A stretch of 64,000 nt of DNA from UBA10324 sp038326325 (GCA_038326325.1 JBBQJW010000003.1:62001-126000), one strand, 5' to 3'. Shown: positions 41,237-51,423, numbered from the stretch's first letter. Program-made: numbers and translations. Notes: generated by a model from the sequence alone, not told the origin.

Positions 41237-43651
41237 ATGAATGATTTTAAAAGTTGGGTGCTGCAAGGTGGCGAAGAAGAAGTAGATTTTTTACCCATAC
41301 TCTCTATAGAAGAAGATAACGATACCAAGAACCTGGTTGTCCCTGATATAATTCCTATTCTTCCGTTGCGTAACACTGTGTTATTTCCAGGAGTTGTGTT
41401 ACCGATAACTGTTGGTCGCGATAAATCTATTAAAGCAGTTCGTGAAGCGCACAATGGCGATAAGTTGATTGGTGTACTTTCACAGTCAGACGGAAATATT
41501 GAAGAGCCGCAATTCAAAGACCTCACACAAATTGGAACGGTTGCAAAAATTTTAAAGATGCTTCGCATGCCTGATGGAAGCACAACTGTTATTCTTCAGG
41601 GGAAATTAAGATTCAGTGTAACAGAATTGAAAACTGAAGAACCATTTTTCAAAGCGAGTATCCAAGTATTGAATGAAACTTCACCAATCATTGATAAGGA
41701 ATTCGAAGCCATGATCAGTTCAATAAAGGATATGGCCGGTAATGTGATAAAGCTCTCCCCGAACATTCCCACCGAAGCAAATGTGATGTTGCGCAATATT
41801 GATTCGCCAAGTTTCTTAGTGAATTTTATTGCATCAAATCTGAGTATTGAATTAAAAGAGAAGCAACAAATTCTGGAAGCAAACGATTTGAAAGAAAGAG
41901 TGCAGATTGTTTTGAAACATCTGAACACGGAGATTCAAATGCTCGAACTGAAAAATCAGATTCAATCGAAAGTTCGTACAGATATTGAAAAACAGCAACG
42001 CGATTATTTCTTGCATCAGCAGATGAAAACCATTCAGGAAGAATTGGGTGGTGATTCGTTCGATCAGGAAATAAAAAATTTAAAGGAGCGCGCCTCAAAA
42101 AAGAAATGGCCGAAGAATGCTTCCGATCAATTTGATAAAGAAGTTACCAAGTTGGGCCGAATGAATCCTGCTGCTGCAGAGTTTTCAGTAATCATGAATT
42201 ATCTCGACTTGCTTTTGGAACTTCCGTGGGAAACCTATACCGATGATAATTTCGATTTGAAAAATGCTGACAAAATTTTAGATCAGGATCATTATGGTTT
42301 AGATAAAATTAAAGATCGCATTCTCGAATATCTCGCTGTCTTGAAATTGAAAGGTGATATGAAATCTCCCATACTTTGTTTTGCCGGCCCTCCTGGAGTT
42401 GGTAAAACTTCATTGGGAAAATCCATCGCTCGTGCTTTGGGAAGAAAATATGTTCGCATGTCGCTCGGTGGTTTGCGCGATGAAGCAGAGATACGCGGTC
42501 ACAGAAAAACATACATCGGAGCAATGCCCGGTCGTGTTGTTCAGATGTTGAAGAAATCGCAAAGCAGTAATCCTGTTATCGTTCTCGATGAAATTGATAA
42601 AGTTGGAAATGATTTTCGCGGCGATCCTTCATCAGCATTGTTGGAAGTTTTAGATCCCGAACAGAACACGACTTTCTACGATCAATATACTGAACTCGAA
42701 CACGATTTGAGTAAGGTGTTATTTATTGCCACAGCCAATTCACTTCAAACTATTCAGCCTGCACTCCGCGACCGAATGGAGATTATTGAAATGAGTGGTT
42801 ACTCCATGGAAGAGAAAGTGGAGATTGCTGTTCGTCACTTAATGCCAAAACAATTGGAAGCGCATGGAGTGAAGAGTGAACAGATAAAACTCGAAAAGGA
42901 TATTCTGAAAAAAATTGTTCAGGATTATACCCGAGAATCAGGTGTGCGCGACCTTGACAGAAAAATTGCATCAGTGATGCGCTGGTCTGCAAAAGAAATT
43001 GCAATGGGTAAAAAGAAACTCGGAACACTAACCGAAAAAGAAATTGAAAAAATTCTCGGTTCAGCTCGATTCGACAATGAAATTTATAAAGAAGAAATTC
43101 CTGCAGGTGTTGCAGTTGGTTTAGCATGGACAAGTGTAGGAGGTGAAATCCTTTACATCGAAACTTTATTAAGTAATGGAAAAGGAAATTTAAAACTCAC
43201 TGGAAGCTTGGGTGAGGTGATGAAAGAATCTGTTTCTACTGCGTTGAGTTATTTAAAATCGCACACGAAAGAATTTAAAATTGAAGAAGACCTTTTTGAA
43301 AAAACAGATATTCATGTGCATGTTCCGGAAGGAGCAATTCCGAAAGATGGTCCATCAGCTGGTGTAACAATGCTTACTGCTTTAACTTCTGCATTCACAA
43401 AGCGAAGTGTGAAACCATTTTTAGCAATGACAGGAGAAATTACTTTGCGCGGAAAAGTTTTACCTGTTGGCGGAATAAAAGAAAAAGTGCTCGCTGCAAA
43501 ACGCGCAGGCATGAAGGAAGTATTGATGTGCAAGATGAATGAAAAGGATGTGAAAGAAATTAATCCAGACTATATCAAGGGTCTAAAATTCCATTATGTA
43601 TCAAACATGGTCGATGTGTTAAAGATTGCTTTAGTGAAGAAAGAAAAATAA
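41237..43651 (+). CDS. lon: ATP-dependent protease La
   Basis: This 804-residue cytosolic serine protease degrades damaged and regulatory proteins. The N-terminal substrate-binding domain is about 35-240 (IIPILPLRNTVLFPGVVLPI). The AAA+ module carries Walker A GPPGVGKTSLGKSIA (about 383-397), Walker B VIVLDEIDKV and DPSSALLEVLDPEQN. The protease domain has the catalytic Ser in PKDGPSAGVTM (near 703) and Lys in KVLPVGGIKEKVLAAKRAG (near 746). The N-terminal extension is slightly longer and acidic. It is monocistronic with a terminator downstream. Confidence 0.97.
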   Translation: MNDFKSWVLQGGEEEVDFLPILSIEEDNDTKNLVVPDIIPILPLRNTVLFPGVVLPITVGRDKSIKAVREAHNGDKLIGVLSQSDGNIEEPQFKDLTQIGTVAKILKMLRMPDGSTTVILQGKLRFSVTELKTEEPFFKASIQVLNETSPIIDKEFEAMISSIKDMAGNVIKLSPNIPTEANVMLRNIDSPSFLVNFIASNLSIELKEKQQILEANDLKERVQIVLKHLNTEIQMLELKNQIQSKVRTDIEKQQRDYFLHQQMKTIQEELGGDSFDQEIKNLKERASKKKWPKNASDQFDKEVTKLGRMNPAAAEFSVIMNYLDLLLELPWETYTDDNFDLKNADKILDQDHYGLDKIKDRILEYLAVLKLKGDMKSPILCFAGPPGVGKTSLGKSIARALGRKYVRMSLGGLRDEAEIRGHRKTYIGAMPGRVVQMLKKSQSSNPVIVLDEIDKVGNDFRGDPSSALLEVLDPEQNTTFYDQYTELEHDLSKVLFIATANSLQTIQPALRDRMEIIEMSGYSMEEKVEIAVRHLMPKQLEAHGVKSEQIKLEKDILKKIVQDYTRESGVRDLDRKIASVMRWSAKEIAMGKKKLGTLTEKEIEKILGSARFDNEIYKEEIPAGVAVGLAWTSVGGEILYIETLLSNGKGNLKLTGSLGEVMKESVSTALSYLKSHTKEFKIEEDLFEKTDIHVHVPEGAIPKDGPSAGVTMLTALTSAFTKRSVKPFLAMTGEITLRGKVLPVGGIKEKVLAAKRAGMKEVLMCKMNEKDVKEINPDYIKGLKFHYVSNMVDVLKIALVKKEK

Positions 43652-43672
43652 AGTGTAACAGTTCGATGATTT

Positions 43673-43708
43673 AAAAGCCCCAAGGAAAAACCCTTCGGGG
43701 CTTTTTTT
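43673..43708 (+). terminator. intrinsic terminator of lon
   Basis: The stem AAAGCCCC(g)AAGG/CCTTCGGGGCTTT, with one bulged base, is followed by a T-run. A TGTAACAG octamer sits between the lon stop and this hairpin. Confidence 0.88.
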
Positions 43709-43777
43709 ATTTTTGCTGATTCACCCGAAAAATATTTATGTTTGAACTAAGTTGAAATTATTTCAGCTAATCACAAA

Positions 43778-46633
43778 ATGAAGAAAAAAATAAAATTGGT
43801 TTTTGTTCTTATTGCATTGAGCATTTTAAAACTCAACGCACAAACCGCACCTCCCGTTGTTCCGAATCAAATTTCAGGCATGGTTGGCTTCTGGGATTTT
43901 GAAGTTAATGCTATGCTGTTACAGCCAACAGCAGCTCTCGGAGTTGATTTGGTTTTAGGTGGAGCATCGGGTTCCATTACACAAACTACTGGACCGACAG
44001 CAGGAGATATGGCAGTAACAAAAACTGTTGGAAAATATTTAATCTGCAATCACGGAATACCAGCAAATGGTGCGAGTACTACTAAAGTAAATAAATATTC
44101 ACTGCTCATTGATTTTAAAATTCCTGTAACAACTAACTGGCGTTGCTTTTATCAAACAGATATGACGAACTCAGATGATGGAGATGCGTTTATGAATACA
44201 ACCGGACACATTGGAGTCGCAGCGGTGGGTTATTCTCCTTCTACATTAATTGCAAATGACTGGTATCGTTTGGTGATGACTGTTGATTGCGGAAACTCAA
44301 TTGTTTATTATATAGATGGTCAGCAATGGGTGCCTGGTAATGGTGATGCATTGAATGGAAGATTTTCGTTAGACCTGAATGGAGTTTTACTTTTTGCGGA
44401 TGATAATGGCGAAGATGGCACAATGGACATTGCAAAAGTTGTTTTGTTCGACAGACCAATCAGTAGCAACGAAGCATTTGATTTAGGGGGCTACGGACAT
44501 AATCCAAATGTTGTTTCCGGTAGCACTACGATGTTACCTTACCTGCAAACTCCTACTCCGACTTCCATTGACATTTCATGGCACTCAACAAATCTTTCAA
44601 ATCCTGAAGTTCGTTATGGAACTACAGCTAATAATTTAGCGCAGTCAGCATTTGGTACATCAGAAGTAATCGGGGGTAATGTGAATTATCGTTGGCATAC
44701 TGTTACACTTACCGGGCTTACTCCAAATACTCAATATTTTTATAAGTGTTACAGTGGAACTGATACAACACTGACGGCCACAGCTTTTAAAACTCCAGCA
44801 GCAGTTGGCACTTCCGGGCAGCATTTGCGATTTGTCGTGCTTGGCGATAACAGAACCGATGTTGCTCAGGCGACAAGTGGCGCTCTCAACATTATTAATA
44901 AACTCACTGAAAAATACGGATCTGAATATTACAACTATGTAAATCTCATTTGTAGTGTTGGTGATATTGTAAGCAATGGCGCCGATGTAAGTCAGTATGC
45001 GAATGAATATTTCACTCCATTCGCGCCACTAACGAAAAACATTCCTTCTATGATTTCCATCGGTAATCATGAAAATAATTCCACTATGTTTTATCAGTAC
45101 ATGAAGTATGAAAATTTAACAGATGGATACCCTGACCCGCATCCTTACAATGAAAAATTTTATCAGTTCTCATTGGGTGATGCGCAGTTTTTATTTCTGA
45201 ATGCGAACACATTGTATCGCATTGCGCCACAAACCACTTGGGTGAATGACCGACTAACTGAATCTGAAAGCAATCCAAATATTGATTTTGTTTTCTCTTT
45301 CACGCATCAACCCGGACATAGCGAAGTTTGGCCCGATGGAAATGAAAATTATGTGCAAACAGATTTATTCGGATTGATGAAGCAGTATCATAAATGCGCT
45401 TTTCATTTCGATGGTCACTCGCACAATTACGAAAGAGGAATAGTTGAAATGATAAATTCAGATTCAACACAACAGCATGATATGCGACAGATGCTGAGTG
45501 GAGGTGCAGGTTCTGCGCTCGACAGATGGGGCATGTATCCGAATCAGAATAATTATTATGAGATTAATAAGAGTCTTGATATCTATTGCTGGACTTTAAT
45601 TGACATTGATATTGACAACAAAAGTTACACAGGAGAAACTTACAGCTTCGGAAATTTATCTTCTCCGCAGAATAATTTATTGGTTGATTCTTTTTACAGA
45701 AAAATAAATCAGCCGGCTCCCCATAAAGCCCTCGCTGCAGGTGTCGTAAACTCAAATGAAATGGTTGCTTTTCCAATGCAGGGAGTTGACTCCGCGATGA
45801 CTTGTCACTTTCAGGTAACGGCAACTTCCGGAGATTATAATTCTCCCGCGCTTGAAAGAAAGCAAGACAAATATGATTTCTACGGAGATACCGGAACACC
45901 GAACTGGTTCCCGATTGATTTGAACTCAAACCTTGACATCAAGCGATACAATATTCTACCTGCTGACAATTTAGTTTCGGGAACTCCTTATTGGTTTCGT
46001 GTTCGATACAAAGACAATAATCTAGAATGGGGAAAATGGTCCGAAGAAAAAAGTTTTACTTACTCCACCTCATCACCAACAGCTTCTGTTGATTTTATTG
46101 CTGATTCTTTGAATGTGCCTGTTGGTTATACTGTTTCGTTTACTGATTTGTCGGGAGTAAATGCAACTTCATGGCAATGGGATTTTAATAACGACGGAAT
46201 AAACGACAGCAATAATCAGGACCCGTTTTATCAATACAATGTTCCCGGATATTATACTGTTACACTCACTATTAATGGTGCCGGAAATACGGTTACTAAA
46301 ACCAATTACATTCATGTGTATTCGGGAAATGGAATTCCGTTTGTTCATGGCGGGAACTTAATTGTCAATGTAAATCCCAATCCGTTTCAATCGGAAGCAA
46401 CCATCAGTTTCAATTTGAAGAAGACCGAAAATGTTAAAGTGGAAATAGTTGACAACACAGGTAAAGTCGTTAAGGTGTTACAGTCCGGAAAATTATCAGC
46501 AGGCGAACAATCCTTTGTGTGGAACGGAAAATCAGAAGATGGAAAAAAGCTTCCATCAGGTTCATACCTGGTTTCTATTGCAGGAGAAACTATTAATGCA
46601 AGCAAAACAATTGTTTTAGAACAATCGAAATAA
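43778..46633 (+). CDS. secreted LamG-metallophosphoesterase-PKD protein with C-terminal sorting domain
   Basis: This 951-residue exported protein has a signal peptide (ending KLNAQ) and a LamG/concanavalin-like domain (about 28-235, MVGFWDFEVNAM). A purple-acid-phosphatase-type fibronectin domain follows (about 250-340, VRYGTTANNL...TPNTQYFYKC). The calcineurin-like phosphoesterase domain (about 350-600) has the metal ligands FVVLGDNRTD, CSVGDIVSNGAD, SIGNHENN and FDGHSHNYERG. Then come an Fn3-like domain, a PKD domain (about 770-855) and a FlgD-like/T9SS sorting domain (VNVNPNPFQSEATISFNLKK, LPSGSYLVSIAGE). It may hydrolyse phosphate esters at the cell surface. Its TAA overlaps the ATG of the next gene (TAATG). 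Confidence 0.87.
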   Translation: MKKKIKLVFVLIALSILKLNAQTAPPVVPNQISGMVGFWDFEVNAMLLQPTAALGVDLVLGGASGSITQTTGPTAGDMAVTKTVGKYLICNHGIPANGASTTKVNKYSLLIDFKIPVTTNWRCFYQTDMTNSDDGDAFMNTTGHIGVAAVGYSPSTLIANDWYRLVMTVDCGNSIVYYIDGQQWVPGNGDALNGRFSLDLNGVLLFADDNGEDGTMDIAKVVLFDRPISSNEAFDLGGYGHNPNVVSGSTTMLPYLQTPTPTSIDISWHSTNLSNPEVRYGTTANNLAQSAFGTSEVIGGNVNYRWHTVTLTGLTPNTQYFYKCYSGTDTTLTATAFKTPAAVGTSGQHLRFVVLGDNRTDVAQATSGALNIINKLTEKYGSEYYNYVNLICSVGDIVSNGADVSQYANEYFTPFAPLTKNIPSMISIGNHENNSTMFYQYMKYENLTDGYPDPHPYNEKFYQFSLGDAQFLFLNANTLYRIAPQTTWVNDRLTESESNPNIDFVFSFTHQPGHSEVWPDGNENYVQTDLFGLMKQYHKCAFHFDGHSHNYERGIVEMINSDSTQQHDMRQMLSGGAGSALDRWGMYPNQNNYYEINKSLDIYCWTLIDIDIDNKSYTGETYSFGNLSSPQNNLLVDSFYRKINQPAPHKALAAGVVNSNEMVAFPMQGVDSAMTCHFQVTATSGDYNSPALERKQDKYDFYGDTGTPNWFPIDLNSNLDIKRYNILPADNLVSGTPYWFRVRYKDNNLEWGKWSEEKSFTYSTSSPTASVDFIADSLNVPVGYTVSFTDLSGVNATSWQWDFNNDGINDSNNQDPFYQYNVPGYYTVTLTINGAGNTVTKTNYIHVYSGNGIPFVHGGNLIVNVNPNPFQSEATISFNLKKTENVKVEIVDNTGKVVKVLQSGKLSAGEQSFVWNGKSEDGKKLPSGSYLVSIAGETINASKTIVLEQSK

Positions 46634-47547
46634 TGAGAGGGATATTTCTATTTATAACGCTATCATTTGCTGTATTCTGTTGTCAGGCATCCACAACTGA
46701 CACACTAAAATCAAAAGGTGTAACAGTCAATGGAATAAAAACAGGAGCGTGGACTTATTACCGAACCGATGGTTCGGTTTCTTATGAATGCAATTATATT
46801 GATAATGTGCTCGAAGGAAATTATAAATCATTTTTCATCAATGGAAAATTATCGCTTGAAGGAAATTACAGGGCGGGAAAGGAGTATGGAATATTCATTT
46901 CATATCATGAGAATGGAAAAATCGCTTCGAAAAAAAATTATGATTATGGAATGTTATATGGAAAATCAGAAGAGTTTTTTGAAAACGGACAACAATACCG
47001 CGAAGAGTATTATAAGGAGTATTTAAGAATGGGGACATGGAAGCAGTGGTACGAAAACGGGCAACTCAACTGGAACACTGATTACAAGAACGGAAGACAA
47101 ACCGGAAATTATATTGCATTTTATGCGAATGGAAATAAGAAAGAAGAAGGTGTTTATGAAAATGATACTCGAATAGGTGAGTGGATTTATTACAATGAAA
47201 ATGGCACCATTCAACAACGAAGATTTTACAAAGGCGGAATGCTAACTGGAATTAACACAGTTTATTTCCCGAATGGAAAAGTAAAAGAAGAAACACGATA
47301 TATAGATGATGAAAAGGAAGGCGCTTATAATTTATACGACACAACCGAGAATAAATTAATCAACGGAGCGTATCAGAAAAATTTATTGAATGGTTTATGG
47401 GAAGAATTTTATGTTAACGGAAATAAAAAATCAAAAGGCATTTATGCAAAAGGACAAAAAGCTGGCAAGTGGATTTACTATAATGAAAAAGGAAAAGTGA
47501 CTGAGAAAAAGAAATATGATTTAGATCCTAAACAGGCCACTTGGTAA
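46633..47547 (+). CDS. YwqK-family MORN-variant repeat protein
   Basis: This 304-residue exported protein (signal peptide ending CCQAS) has about nine copies of a 23-residue MORN-variant repeat, G-x-W-x-x-Y-x-x-N-G-x-x-x-x-x-x-x-Y-x-x-G (for example GTWKQWYENGQLNWNTDYKNG, shown once). These repeats form flat beta-hairpin stacks that mediate protein or membrane contacts. Databases often call the family a toxin-antitoxin YwqK antitoxin, but nothing here supports a TA module. Its start overlaps the stop of the phosphoesterase gene by one base, so the two are translationally coupled. Confidence 0.85.
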   Translation: MRGIFLFITLSFAVFCCQASTTDTLKSKGVTVNGIKTGAWTYYRTDGSVSYECNYIDNVLEGNYKSFFINGKLSLEGNYRAGKEYGIFISYHENGKIASKKNYDYGMLYGKSEEFFENGQQYREEYYKEYLRMGTWKQWYENGQLNWNTDYKNGRQTGNYIAFYANGNKKEEGVYENDTRIGEWIYYNENGTIQQRRFYKGGMLTGINTVYFPNGKVKEETRYIDDEKEGAYNLYDTTENKLINGAYQKNLLNGLWEEFYVNGNKKSKGIYAKGQKAGKWIYYNEKGKVTEKKKYDLDPKQATW

Positions 47548-47984
47548 AATTTGTTTTTCTTCTGCTTCATGTGCTGTTTGGTGTAACAGGCACAATACTC
47601 GCAGCCGTTGCAATGCACTATTGCTTCATTGAAAACCGGAAGCGGATAATACAGTTCGCCACGCTCGAGTTTATTTCCTCGTCGTTTGCTTTAATTGCAG
47701 GAGGCATCTACTACATCTTTTATTATCAGTCAGAAAAAAGCATAATCATTAACGGTGAATTTCCGATGGCGCACAGCATGTTTATGGAAGTGAAGGAACA
47801 CAGTTTCATTGTGTTCTTTCTGTTAAGCCTGTACTTTCAATTCAGAATTCATTTTACAGAAACAAAAAACGATGCAGCATTTAATAATGAAAGCAAAATG
47901 GTGCTGGCTTGTATTCTGTTTCTTGGAATACTGATGTCAGCAATGGGAATTCTGGTAGATGTAGGATTCAGAATAAATCAATAA
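47541..47984 (+). CDS. four-helix membrane protein, unknown
   Basis: This protein of about 147 residues starts at TTG 47541, overlapping the YwqK gene by 7 nt. Four hydrophobic helices are visible (about 2-24, 38-60, 87-103 and 121-141). A conserved-looking MAHSMFMEVKEHSFIVFF segment with two His residues resembles small respiratory-chain-like membrane proteins, but the match is weak. It is part of the four-gene coupled unit that begins with the phosphoesterase. Confidence 0.65.
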   Translation: MVKFVFLLLHVLFGVTGTILAAVAMHYCFIENRKRIIQFATLEFISSSFALIAGGIYYIFYYQSEKSIIINGEFPMAHSMFMEVKEHSFIVFFLLSLYFQFRIHFTETKNDAAFNNESKMVLACILFLGILMSAMGILVDVGFRINQ

Positions 47985-47987
47985 AAA

Positions 47988-48290
47988 ATGAAAAACAGAT
48001 TTCAGATAAGTGTAACCGCTATTCAGTTTTCGTTTTTAATGTGTTGTGTTTGTAATATACTCTTCACCATTTTTAAAGAGAGCAATTCCAATTTCAACCA
48101 ATATTTAAAAACTGTTTTTTACAACTCGTGGTTAGCGCAACTGATTGTTATTGTTATTCTTTTTATTTTATCAATTATTGTTTCGCAATTGTTTTTAAAA
48201 AATCGCACAATCAATTTCATCAAACTTCTTCCTGTTTTTATTTGTGGCTCTGTGTTAGTCCTTTTTGTTTTTTACGCAATAAAGAATTGA
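47988..48290 (+). CDS. small membrane protein, unknown
   Basis: This 100-residue protein has three hydrophobic segments (about 8-28, 48-68 and 78-97) joined by short polar loops, starting at ATG 47988, 3 bp after the previous stop. No family is recognised. It is probably the last gene of the phosphoesterase-YwqK operon and could form a complex with the preceding membrane protein. Confidence 0.6.
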   Translation: MKNRFQISVTAIQFSFLMCCVCNILFTIFKESNSNFNQYLKTVFYNSWLAQLIVIVILFILSIIVSQLFLKNRTINFIKLLPVFICGSVLVLFVFYAIKN

Positions 48291-48313
48291 AATGAGTTTT
48301 GCTCCACCACCAC

Positions 48314-48526
48314 TTACTTCTTCTCTATAATTTTCCCTTCTCCTTTTATCGCTAAAAAATAAATTCCATTCGAAAGAATAGGAGATAAGTTCAATTCGTT
48401 TTTTCCGTCAACCAATATTCCATTCAACAATAATTTTCCATCAACAGAATAAATAGAATAAACAGAAATGTGTTTTGTTATAGCAAAAATAATCTTAACT
48501 GTAACACCTGCGGTTCTTTTTGCACC
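48314..48526 (-). pseudogene. orphan T9SS sorting-domain fragment
   Basis: A minus-strand frame of 70 codons, closed upstream by a stop at 48527, reads ITKHISVYSIYSVDGKLLLN and later LSNGIYFLAIKGEGKIIEKK, clearly the end of a T9SS C-terminal sorting domain. No cargo domain or start precedes it. The remaining gap up to 48982 holds no recognisable gene. This is the stump of a deleted secreted-protein gene. Confidence 0.65.
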
Positions 48527-48529
48527 CTA

Positions 48530-48982
48530 TTTTTAAATGATAAAATATTTTGTGGATGTAAGTAATATTTAATTCAGGTTGCATAGCTACTTTATAATTA
48601 TGGAGTAAGTTTTTTGAAGTAACACTCTCCAATTTTCATTCTTAAAAAATGCACTTAAATATTTAAAGCTAACAAACCCAAAAGAATCTTCTGGAAATTT
48701 GAAAGGAAAAAATGGACGCAGTTAACTATTTAATAATAATAGAATGCGGAGCTGTTCCTCTTAAGCACTCAATACTTTATTCAACTATAAAATTTACATT
48801 AATTTAAATTGCAGTAAATAAATTTTTGTTTTAATCTCTTTTATAAACTAAGTGAACTGCGATTCTTCATAATTGAAATTAACCTCAAGCAAAATATTTG
48901 TTAACAAATGAAAATGGTTCTTAGGAATGTTAAATTCTTTGTCTAAAATCGTGGCGCAATTTTTCAAATCAAAAACACATAC
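48530..48982. other. gene-free AT-rich stretch upstream of CAP/OmpA-like gene
   Basis: No coding frame or RNA gene is seen. A 14-bp palindrome ATTTGTTAACAAAT lies at 48896-48909, 74 bp before the next start, and could be an operator. Confidence 0.35.
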
Positions 48983-51364
48983 ATGATGTCTCTGAAAAGA
49001 GTTTTACTTCTGCTTGCTTTTGCAAGCCTTTCATTCCAGATTAAAGCACAGGAAATAGATCCGGCAAGTTACAGTAACGATGCATTGGTCGATCAGTTAC
49101 TCGGCGGTATGAATGCTGCACGCTGGAAAGCCGGTGTTGACAGTATGATTACAAACGATATTCTGACAAAGGCCGCAATGGATTTGGCAGAACGATATTC
49201 AACCGCAAAAAAAGTAACGATAGAAGAAGGCTTTGCCGGTGACCTTGTGAAGAAATATAAAGGCACTAACAAAGTGCAGGAAATATCAGTTGACATTCCA
49301 GGTGGTAAAGCAAAACAGATGTACACCTACCAGCAGGTTTGTACTGATGCAGTGAGTAAAATCATTACCGGAAAAAAGTTTGAAGACATTTTAAAGAATC
49401 CGAAATACTACTACTGTGGTATCGGTAGTTTTTATAACGAAGACAACAAAAAAGTTTACATCACAGTTGTAACAGGTGGTGTTGATGCCTTTAACAATGG
49501 AACAAAGTTTCGCAAAACATTGCCTATTCCTTATAGCAAAAGCCGCAGAGGTTTGTATGTGTTCGATTCAAAGACCTGTAAGCAGTGCGATAAATTTCCT
49601 GACATTGATGAATTGCTGAACGGTGTTCACATCGAAGATGGAAAGGTGATTATGGAATACAACAACTTTAAAAAATTCAAAAAATATTTCAGAGGCGCAA
49701 AAGATGGATTAGCTGTTGACCTTGTTTTGAAAGATGCATATCCATGCGGTAACGAAAATATTATGGATCACAATCTTTCTTCGAAAGGTTATATGTTGAA
49801 GCCAATGTATCAGCCCAAATTATTTAAAGGCAACCAGAATAATAAACTCGACCCGAAGAACAATACTTATAAATGTGCAATTGCAAAAATTCCATCGAAG
49901 TATGTGAACACATTAAATTCTGCCAAGTACGAAATCAATTTGATTTACATAGTAGATAAGGTTGCCTGTAAAACTATTTCGCGCAGCTATCTTGAAGATG
50001 GAGGAGCAAGTGCATTAACTCCGCTCACCATGTATCCCGATACACTTACTATGAACGACCCGAAGCGTTACATGCCGAAGAGCGAAAATCAGGAACTGGA
50101 ATTTACTATTTATTTCGAGCAGGGTAAAGCAACTTATGATACAAAGGATATTGAAGGGTTTATTAAAGCATTGAACCAGCCCGATTTTATTGTGAGCGAT
50201 ATTACCATTGATGCACACTCATCGCTCGAAGGAGATTCGTTGATGAATTCCAAACTGCAACAGTCGCGCGCGAAGAGTATTGTTGATGCGTTGCAGAAAT
50301 ATCAGAATCAGAAAGTGACTTATGCCATTACCACCAGCGATTCGTGGGAAATGTTTAAAGATTCGGTGAAGAAATCTGAATTTAAAACTATGGCTGATAT
50401 GAATAAGATTGAAGCGAAAACAATGCTGACAGGAGAGATGCTGAATAAACTGGAACCCATTCTATCGAAAGAGCGCTTTGCAAAAATCACAATGAAAGTA
50501 ACTTTCGATTTAAAAGGAAAGAACGAAGAGAAGTATGTAATGAACAGTTACAAAAAAGCATTGGAGAAAAAAGATGTGCAGCAGGCAACCCGTATCTCCC
50601 GTTACATTGTTGAGAAAATTGTAGAGAAAAAATATGATGCGCAACCATTCTTAGCTGTTGAGTTGAAAGAGGAACCTACCTACGCAAATCTCAACATCAA
50701 TAAAATGTATATTGAGACAAGAGAGAATCATGAAGATTCAATTTATCCTGAACTGGCAAAGAAGCTTGAAGACATGAATAAGACCATGAGCGGAAATGAT
50801 TTTGTTGCGTGGAACAACACTATGTCGTTTGTTAAAACCGGAAGCATTGTTACAAACAAAGAAATCACCACCACACAGTCAACTGTGAATGGTTTATACA
50901 ACGGAGTGATTCCGCAAAAGATGAACGATGTGCTGAATCTTGAGTGGCAGTTTAAAGTAATTGAAAAAGTGGATACACTTGATGCAAACATGCCGAACCC
51001 GACTTTGCAGGCGAGTATGGACCGCATTAAAAAGATTTTTAACCTCGAACAATCGAACTGGGAAAACTCGCTGAAGCTGGCTTACATTTTTGAAAAGCAT
51101 AACGACCTTGCTTATTCTTTGAAACTGCTTGCTCCTTATGTAACAGACGAAAACCCCGATGAGCAATTGCTGTTTACTTACATCAGCATTGCATCGCACT
51201 TTCCCGACCAGGTTTTCTCGCGCAATTTCCGTTTAGCTATGCAGAAGGCATCGGTTAAAAACAAAACACGCTACTGCGAATTGTTTGGCGCTCCTAAATT
51301 GAGTTTCCAGATTTGTGATAACCCGCTTGTTAAAAAACAATATTGCGAAACCTGCGGTCAGTAA
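48983..51364 (+). CDS. exported CAP-like and OmpA-like protein
   Basis: This 793-residue exported protein has a signal peptide (ending FQIKAQ). Its N-terminal domain (about 25-175) resembles the CAP/SCP fold (LLGGMNAARWKAGVDSMITN, LTKAAMDLAERY). A central region has Cys pairs (CKQCDKF) and no clear match. An OmpA-like peptidoglycan-binding domain (about 370-450) has FTIYFEQGKATYD and SKLQQSRAKSIVDALQKY. The C-terminal half is helical, TPR-like (NWENSLKLAYIFEKHNDLAY), and ends in KKQYCETCGQ. There is no T9SS domain, so it probably stays periplasmic, anchored to cell wall. Domain calls are by pattern. Confidence 0.7.
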   Translation: MMSLKRVLLLLAFASLSFQIKAQEIDPASYSNDALVDQLLGGMNAARWKAGVDSMITNDILTKAAMDLAERYSTAKKVTIEEGFAGDLVKKYKGTNKVQEISVDIPGGKAKQMYTYQQVCTDAVSKIITGKKFEDILKNPKYYYCGIGSFYNEDNKKVYITVVTGGVDAFNNGTKFRKTLPIPYSKSRRGLYVFDSKTCKQCDKFPDIDELLNGVHIEDGKVIMEYNNFKKFKKYFRGAKDGLAVDLVLKDAYPCGNENIMDHNLSSKGYMLKPMYQPKLFKGNQNNKLDPKNNTYKCAIAKIPSKYVNTLNSAKYEINLIYIVDKVACKTISRSYLEDGGASALTPLTMYPDTLTMNDPKRYMPKSENQELEFTIYFEQGKATYDTKDIEGFIKALNQPDFIVSDITIDAHSSLEGDSLMNSKLQQSRAKSIVDALQKYQNQKVTYAITTSDSWEMFKDSVKKSEFKTMADMNKIEAKTMLTGEMLNKLEPILSKERFAKITMKVTFDLKGKNEEKYVMNSYKKALEKKDVQQATRISRYIVEKIVEKKYDAQPFLAVELKEEPTYANLNINKMYIETRENHEDSIYPELAKKLEDMNKTMSGNDFVAWNNTMSFVKTGSIVTNKEITTTQSTVNGLYNGVIPQKMNDVLNLEWQFKVIEKVDTLDANMPNPTLQASMDRIKKIFNLEQSNWENSLKLAYIFEKHNDLAYSLKLLAPYVTDENPDEQLLFTYISIASHFPDQVFSRNFRLAMQKASVKNKTRYCELFGAPKLSFQICDNPLVKKQYCETCGQ

Positions 51365-51423
51365 ATAATGAACAACGATAAGTAAACAGGAACTGTAACA
51401 GTTGCTGTTTAATAATTGAAAAA

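Noticed and set aside
46633..47547. YwqK gene as antitoxin of a toxin-antitoxin module
   Set aside because: There is no toxin-like neighbour, the protein has a signal peptide, and the name is only a database label for MORN-variant repeats.
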